From: Candidatus Woesearchaeota archaeon
Lineage (GTDB): Archaea > Nanobdellota > Nanobdellia > Woesearchaeales > JAAOYA01
Direction of reading: 5' to 3'
DNA length: 64,000 nt
Assembly (NCBI GenBank): GCA_018221105.1
Contig: JAAOYA010000008.1
Coordinates: 256,648-320,647, forward strand
In this document: one piece after another, positions 63,701 to 64,000 of the stretch
Numbering within the stretch: the first letter of the stretch is position 1
How the letters are laid out: each line of letters opens with the position of its first letter
Program-made: the position numbers and the translations under genes
Notes under the pieces: generated by a model
Told to the model about the DNA's origin: nothing
The model's input: the letters and a program-made list of their open reading frames with translations, nothing else
Databases searched by the model: none

Positions 63701-64000
63701 CGTGCTTGTTGTTGTTCCACTACTCCAACTTTGGTTGTTGTCTTCTGTGTGGTTTGTTATTGGTATTGTTGTAATGTCTACTCCCCAATTGGTGATGTAT
63801 GCTAGTATGCCGTCAATCCAGATTGTGATTTTGTTGTATATTATGTTCCACCAGTCGATGAAGTCTGTTAGTTGTATTGTGCCAAAAACTGTCACGTTTT
63901 GTAATGGGTTGACTGTGTAATTGTCTAAACTAATGTCGATGATTAATGTTTGAGTTGTGAAATTGCTTCGTACTATGTCATAATATCTAAAGTTGTCTGA
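45752..64000 (-). CDS. Giant modular surface protein with C-terminal TM and cytoplasmic HerA/VirB4-like (DUF87) ATPase; 5' end beyond window
   Basis: Frame uninterrupted from the TAA at 45752-45754 to the window edge (codons 63896-64000 read ...SDNFRYYDIVRSNFTTQTLIIDISLDNYTVNPLQN). Walker A GSTGGGKT at 47306-47329; Walker B KALIVYDEVHRLL ~46.95 kb; HerA/FtsK-like sensor LLLISQVLSDF; TM LWALATMLGLILIVAVGAL ~47.53-47.59 kb; VCBS DxDxDGD repeats 58.9-61.6 kb; Ig-like repeats 48-56 kb. Confidence 0.93.
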   Translation of the reverse strand, partial: SDNFRYYDIVRSNFTTQTLIIDISLDNYTVNPLQNVTVFGTIQLTDFIDWWNIIYNKITIWIDGILAYITNWGVDITTIPITNHTEDNNQSWSSGTTTSTQVNTNNITIAYEGFWEDTDTFSNCSMSAVTDSFKFAFDNDTNKLHVVCSSGSDLYYLTRTATWSQELIPQTIPDETNRYYPSVTLHPQTKYPLVTYNSYNSSDTNYYIGLSEWNGTNWTNTQIQTQVKGQSRIFAVVDQNNDTLFTYQNSSLFFIFASYNGSYLNETNLTPAWGQNLASEIVFDENGYPVTATPASGRVYLRNYNGTSWESHMLGTSSTPWEYRIGLNSINDVYVSSKLDGVNNYYPHYWNGTGYTTLPSLGIYFNLAEPIQSPLTVSADGLPNTLYMDTTRNIYHAKYNGSNWEKSAILGICHTSDYQCALDMVLNPQNDAPIIGYKDASDNLNVRIFNANAYSSSGNFTSQLIDSNSFAKLYGLSWNATIPTNTSVKFQVATSFNTTTIDSNFTGPDGTSSTYYTISADNSTTANINARYFKYKAFLQTNDTSITPTINSVTVHYKTIATGLNATYNYTFQAPLEAGNHTIIVNATDNFSIYGENQTVLLVKMPMNNPNATSTYTTTRHANENNTINISVYLPPESIDPNNLLDSVWAIVQPSASDIASTTVQLNGSSAGGTWSGLFNQTSELGQYNLQFYSNLSNSFASSNTVTTSFIVERVNLTVNLNNNYTNASEQIIIGGQATLTNNTYSVFTDDYQTSDYVDSAQSNITVGSKITLTIDSFAWLPNNTMFNASCFNCTDGLDSGGRNDPFIIDFDEDGDYDIIVGRASSTLFYYENIGDNDNPDWILNTTKFPIGGTDYTPHAIDWDSDGDYDLIAGNYNYMGYYENNGSNSNPDWVINNTIVGASNETNWDGIDSGTVNDPFVIDWDSDGDYDIVTGDYGGGLKYYNNTGTNQNPSWSEETGFFTGINVGTWSRPVVFDWDSDGDWDTIVGKEGSFGLINYFENTGDNSNPSWSQDNTQMGASTPTGTDGITVHTVGAGNAAPTIVDWDNDSDIDIISGNVEGKILFFEQVPGYNTTGTLTSKTLATTNYNITSAQLIVDETLNSQTINYFVSNDNGSTWESITNGTIHTFTSNDNELKYRAILSTGDSAITPQINSISMRYWTNEKHDISSRTVNTYYNNVANLTNTTDSGGNYSIDTLAPRWSGINNITVNMTTSWGVFGANNIQISNKIPLEPQVYSTSTFTTHANLNEVINITVNIPSINIGGDLIDDVWAIVTKVNGSNYTMALTGSATGGWWSNTYSNTDEYGTYLVQYYANLTSGYAQINPTSNTFAVETLNVTLNLDAYLKNTSENTTASGHVNLYNSTDIGNVENNSVFVWQDSTDLNIASYTNSTVLSLPISGASWTQNDSKVNFTSITTASSRTAPRVIDWDNDSDYDLIIGTSFDDLEFYENTGDNVNPVWVQNTSIVGGIVPYYGYNTPSIVDWDSDGDFDILVGGSISGRLDFFLNNGSNAAPNWVRNNTYINASCAAGCYDMIINDGNYVYPQIFDWDGDGDYDIAIGTAWDNKIIYYNNTGTNSNPSWERHDTFFGAVLGTSYNYPVPSIIDFDGDGDYDQIIGGDDGFVGFYNNTGNNNNPSWAIITQEFDVGTYSNPQAIDWDGDGDYDVVTGNSGATINYYERKSQYQLSHGYNSSQVTTSSNITNAQIIADQTLNGQNITYYLSNDNGSTWESTTNGAIHSFTSISNELKYRAVLTTSTDSITPIINSITVNYWTNVQTNTTGDYEQTFSAHVYAGNHTIKVNVTDPQGIYAENNVTLSVKIPLENQSSISLNTTTNHSNANDTINISVYIPTSNVDLNNNLSTVWAVINKSDSTQHTIMLSGSQMGGWFSTTWQNTTAYSDYTVQFYANLSDGFNNQNPTLSAFTVQTLIVNLSLDTNYTNPNQTLEISGTIQLTDFSQYWNLILNKISIWIDGILAAIKSWFVDEATIPITNNTENEDSEWNSGTHTNTQANPNNLTIAYEGLWNNPYIITNCTMFSAYDTFKFAIDNTTGDLHVACTSSPDLYYIVYDGVGWSEEIIPLTIPNETGRYQPSISLHPQTKYPTISYASYDNPSYYIGLASYNGSNWTSTRINRTINANSKIWILFDQNNNTLMTYNNISGGWQYYGVWNGSYLNETNVTGSGSSRSGEMVFEENNYPVITTIETNRHRVRIQNSTGWENITLGLDSSAFGPRIGLNSKTDFYVSRRQGYAYYVDYWNGTDVTNIAVGDTMASSNEIDHMPIKTSPVDGLPRILYQNFSAVEVIYASYNSSAWTKTSIGSCKFGDYLCFLDLELNPFNGAPIVGYKNSAGSALEVRIFNPNAYASSGTFTSQLIDSESFAKLFGISWNATIPTNTSVKFQVATSFNASTIDSNFTGPDGTASTYYTVSGDNTTLVNITGQFFKYKAILQTNNTNVTPTINSITLHYKAISTSLNATYNYTITTTSDEGEHVVIVNATDPYGIYGEQNISYEIWAPTLVQSNWTKSYPASAIFTLRANWTRTDTNVLINGTANLTVANTSKYCNNVNFCEHNFTIPTGVPALNQTIIITFNNTPSYYETESINYTVLLEEPTTLGNLSANIKNIYDMGPVDYDFLQNITLYNIGNGSMTNILIINDSFSTVHMLNITYYNDTCQSKLLPQQNCTFTYNITLKASRPLGDIPLDWIANWTNNNGAQGQDTYSTYYIHVSGNPDLDIVLASTGQPYNITIADNLSESHTFGFLFNCSGNERIGESSQPAESVFVNLVNTNMNSSWVQFNGSSSQWNIPGDYFDYINAQALRYLTVNITVTNYSQANYYGTINVTAIDDAGLQLYREIQISINITPNISISQNAISETENLTDAHTTNISVNATGNAPLTNVLVDFISLTLPASWITFDSPDSGWTGSGWNSIAEYTSKLLQVIVNVLSYVPGTYEGLINITSDEGLVDTISINITITPQLTVSHNNFSVTDNISTAQNFNFNISSTGNAPLTNTSIIYLGGNMPQNWAIFDSQASSWNNATKTFNLVQENYFKTVTLTIKALNSTNGTYTSLYNITTDAQQNLSTSLNLTINIGAVLQTINSITAQSEHTVTNSFSVQLNSTGNGELDNIQATFDSQTLPDSWITLYYQAQQGIIVNLTNITEYTTKTFDFNITSPYYQSPGVYTGTINITSDNVATQVINISFEVLTNSTWHIVQPDNKTNEFVLNQDGIIANFTLNNTGNIPLNFTITYDDTGCPDYFCIGNPEGQNSPSNVYITKNNLSSLINIHVFPSSASYYDYWVKLTFTNGSATPTSDDSYIYFNITNLEPQLVNLTTTPNNFTEVNTTITLYAVVSDDEDVGPLTGMNLTSMYFNMTLPNTTIITYNESDIYYWDDADEEGIELDRKKFRNISTDLPIGGIYNITFYIVDKSNNVVVPNLYQFKVYDYTNLSITGTGATANNVTQDHGENVTITITTNNIGFTKAYNINVSAWAPNGWIVEKQNIGIVNSSDSNVTTIIVEVPLDVQGNYQITPYVEWEDPDGQYQTNNDTSSRTISVNNNPENTIPPFYNFTVSHSNQQKFNHTTNATGNVNSLTSYLEYLESSGNLPATWISPSQGDIFYGTISVNTSRTTEFTITVPYAQSPAAYSGLFRITADNTVTKYTNVTVNVPPSADYTISPNTTQTNDYALNEKAIIAIYTINNSGNIDLNLTINYTEWGDTNYSDVAGLFILNHNVSGTIYNPTSLIVAKGGLNNITLYQNGSVSSQNNVGIRLNITEQVTSTNQIVDAVFNITEEPPFITKILFSPNNFTELNQSISIKIVTGDDAGLNISSLYLNVTDQSPTTYVFNVLPPGEGVLLNGEWVEFNFTHNFTNTTFAGSYTVVAQVQDKHVPAFYNISSSYVFIVTAKTNLTIVPLNTSFNVGDVNKSNGQNTTIEVNITNIGQVTAYNATVYLSETNTYKGYNNTLASLGPGVSALLNFTIEVKNATVPQSLNPVPTVQWTNPELTTNTNYTTPVSITVQSNKQLILTNTTLYKESGHNNNYIDTFYILASGNDNSTSVLVTKTIDDNNITVKLSGSGFSYSDGLLIPTITLQSPKIIYVNVSIPQGKTPGLYNITITVNETSSQNFIQQLNITPSFDWINNTYLLDINGVTDINQLDEQFNLTNTGNINITFNFSLAGPITSYLILQENITTLAPTQSYVVQINHTAPGGNNNYTGNLVVKDGQNTKTYNVTYYVHYANLTIIDVAPSTNVLVGDEINVTAEFVYETGPVTQNVTYEIWLNQTTTCSINGTSVVGNNTILTCNAPAIPDANSYDLRLKSTFNGPTGLLIYEREQSNAVTYKDVTTPTVTTYNVSDVQRYSNSTILLNATDNVAVTQVIALITHPNNATPIQYPMEYLNGYWQNTSDFNDLGIHSLQFLVIDAASNINNNITTTFEVFENKNFAGQILDYQSNPVRANFTLNNNDVNASYNFSTNATGHYNITIKTRIYDTNIFFESYNLTIYNVSYFNLPTSFINLSIVSASDAELSSDIEGFAIQTNMPNAGFITIDYTDHLPAPTGFKGPTIVEETYLRVYKCDNFDSPTGHCSGPWWQQLPSTPNVLLNELTANVSALSSGATTAVLYVEQEPINEPSINILSNTINATINHNSTSVEVIAIENDGNTALYDVTGNCTGVVCAQSEFDISYNTLLQLFNGVGSSLNMTINVPYGYSPTTYTTTLRVYSGAIEDTATVQIIVPLDPSINVNPSTDYVSAGSQTSNNISMTVDNTGNVDAGITQFTSNSGVLWFNTGSYTLSKFGTRNQYLNYNAPATISNTTYTHTIISTGYAPQVNQFTIFVDKELSIISVMPQTNVLNNQLITINITPIYYDYNLQSTFTTTADNVTVTIDDVPCANLTLVADTITCYAPSFGTNNTQQSKTLKIIGEFQNGTAIDTASITYGDVYPPYITAYNTSLEKPGSGNTTITISTFDDNDLGVISATLTTPSSGTVIPQINISSKDIYLIANLIELGDYTININLSDNTSNSQLLSLPFELYQDFSFNGIVQEAGSGGTQTTFDFYKPTTKEHMQTIVSASNGVYSDIVHRRNYDLTIDAINTLIQVPNYDITNWSDSIDIDSIDIATVSSVEGDNDISAVAIKSGINLTGGTNLTLTYDTSGKGIQDINRIYVYRCINWTYSSRVCNGNFTQVSSTRLLLFDGYEHLYLANVTGLSKVAYLISEDIPVVIVPPPPAPSPSPSGGGGSSGLGQEELNETLSEFFESRQSDSLSVDTADINKELFGGEISRGKLHFYNDQNETLQIRIEKVGPIAEFFDFDTYSLTLEKGRETDVFYVINVPLETRAGVYTGEISLTSNKGVKRLPVQLRVAEKGDQLLSVTIKPVTQVISPGNELTMQVKIANPLSQSIDTNLTVDLVDSKLGRTVMNLSEQIIVGPDGFIKEYTLNLSRNIKLGDYTVRATVSYIISAKEYSIKDFDDITIREPLYARSLFGVKLWALATMLGLILIVAVGALETRNYFESKRKYRLAMPDLHELPRPTDRTAWMGNLAETKIRTFVELEKLMMHTIVAGSTGGGKTIAAQVIVEEALKKNVAVIVFDPTAQWSGFLRKLEDSKMLDRYTDYGMNKEEAKAYNGNIRQVTDAREIISLKDYIKPGEINIFTINRLDPKDIDLFVANTVREIFHANLEESQELKALIVYDEVHRLLSKFGGSGEGFIQVERACREFRKWGLGLLLISQVLSDFVGEIKANINTELQMRTRDEGDLERLKTKYGSDVVKSVVKASVGTGMFENAEYNKGKPYLVSFRPITHSVKRLTDDELDKYAKYNNLIDELAYQVDMLEKEGQDVFDLRLELDLSLKKVKTGGFNMVDIYLESLRPRVERLWERLGKKAPKREKKIITHEMLEADIKKAEIARKQYVADQESQEKAEESTKTTSGKESEERDQSEKTKEEETKEQKKKEPEFEEVTIESVQPVKTKKQKKKAEKAAKKEAKKVAKKSKKKESKQQEKTKEKPAQQEEKKAVDNFNDIATRLEQELENLQLDLSSARKAGKDVTIQQLKITSLPAALKIARTMESKSELEKIEQKIKEVQKEIK
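56500..64000 (-). repeat. Diverged long-period internal repeats within the giant gene (A-B-B'-A' arrangement, ~1.7-1.9 kb units)
   Basis: GTIQLTDFIDWWNIIYNKITIWIDGILAYI (~63.8 kb) vs SGTIQLTDFSQYWNLILNKISIWIDGILAAI (~58.1 kb); two DxDxDGD blocks (60.8-61.6 and 58.9-59.7 kb) each followed by the same 'YNFVSNDNGSTWES..NELKYRA' type module. Confidence 0.8.

Noticed and set aside
46428-63920. Many plus-strand ORFs (e.g. 46428..46946, 49911..50261, 55092..55502, 58856..59215)
   Set aside because: All lie opposite the uninterrupted giant frame and lack family motifs; shadow ORFs.
1-64000. CRISPR arrays, transposons/IS elements, tRNAs
   Set aside because: No regularly spaced direct repeats, no transposase motifs or terminal inverted repeats, and no convincing tRNA T-loop/acceptor pairing seen in intergenic gaps by eye; a tRNAscan/CRISPR search would be needed to be certain.

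Overview
AT-rich archaeal window, most likely DPANN/Woesearchaeota-like. The assignment rests on an adjacent Nop5-fibrillarin pair, an archaeal secF-secD order, a PGF-pre-PGF surface protein, TATA-box promoters and GGTGA Shine-Dalgarno sites. Positions ~1-21.6 kb hold a surface-glycan locus: ADP-heptose genes gmhA/hldD/hldE, three GT9 heptosyltransferase-like proteins, other glycosyltransferases and methyltransferases, a carbamoyltransferase/SGNH/DUF5989 cassette, a flippase and a nucleotidyltransferase. A solitary 5S rRNA lies at ~21.78-21.89 kb. Positions ~21.9-44.3 kb are mostly housekeeping genes: coiled-coil proteins, an RNA methyltransferase, a truncated NFACT protein, a PPIase-thioredoxin fusion, a membrane pyrophosphatase, an M50 protease, pyrG, secF/secD, a UbiB-like kinase, short Nop5, fibrillarin and ValRS. 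The most striking object is a single minus-strand ORF covering 45752-64000 and still open at the window edge (>6,080 aa). It is a giant Asn/Thr-rich extracellular protein with lectin/propeller-like, FG-GAP/VCBS and many Ig-like modules, followed by one C-terminal TM helix and a cytoplasmic HerA/VirB4-like P-loop ATPase with a Lys/Glu-rich tail. It is followed by a 51-aa AbrB-like protein that is absent from the ORF track and a 386-aa coiled-coil protein, forming a candidate undescribed surface-machine operon. I also recovered small genes missing from the ORF track (54-aa DUF5989/SxtK-like, 42-aa Cys-rich zinc-ribbon-like, 51-aa AbrB-like). All family calls come from motif recognition by eye; no searches were run.
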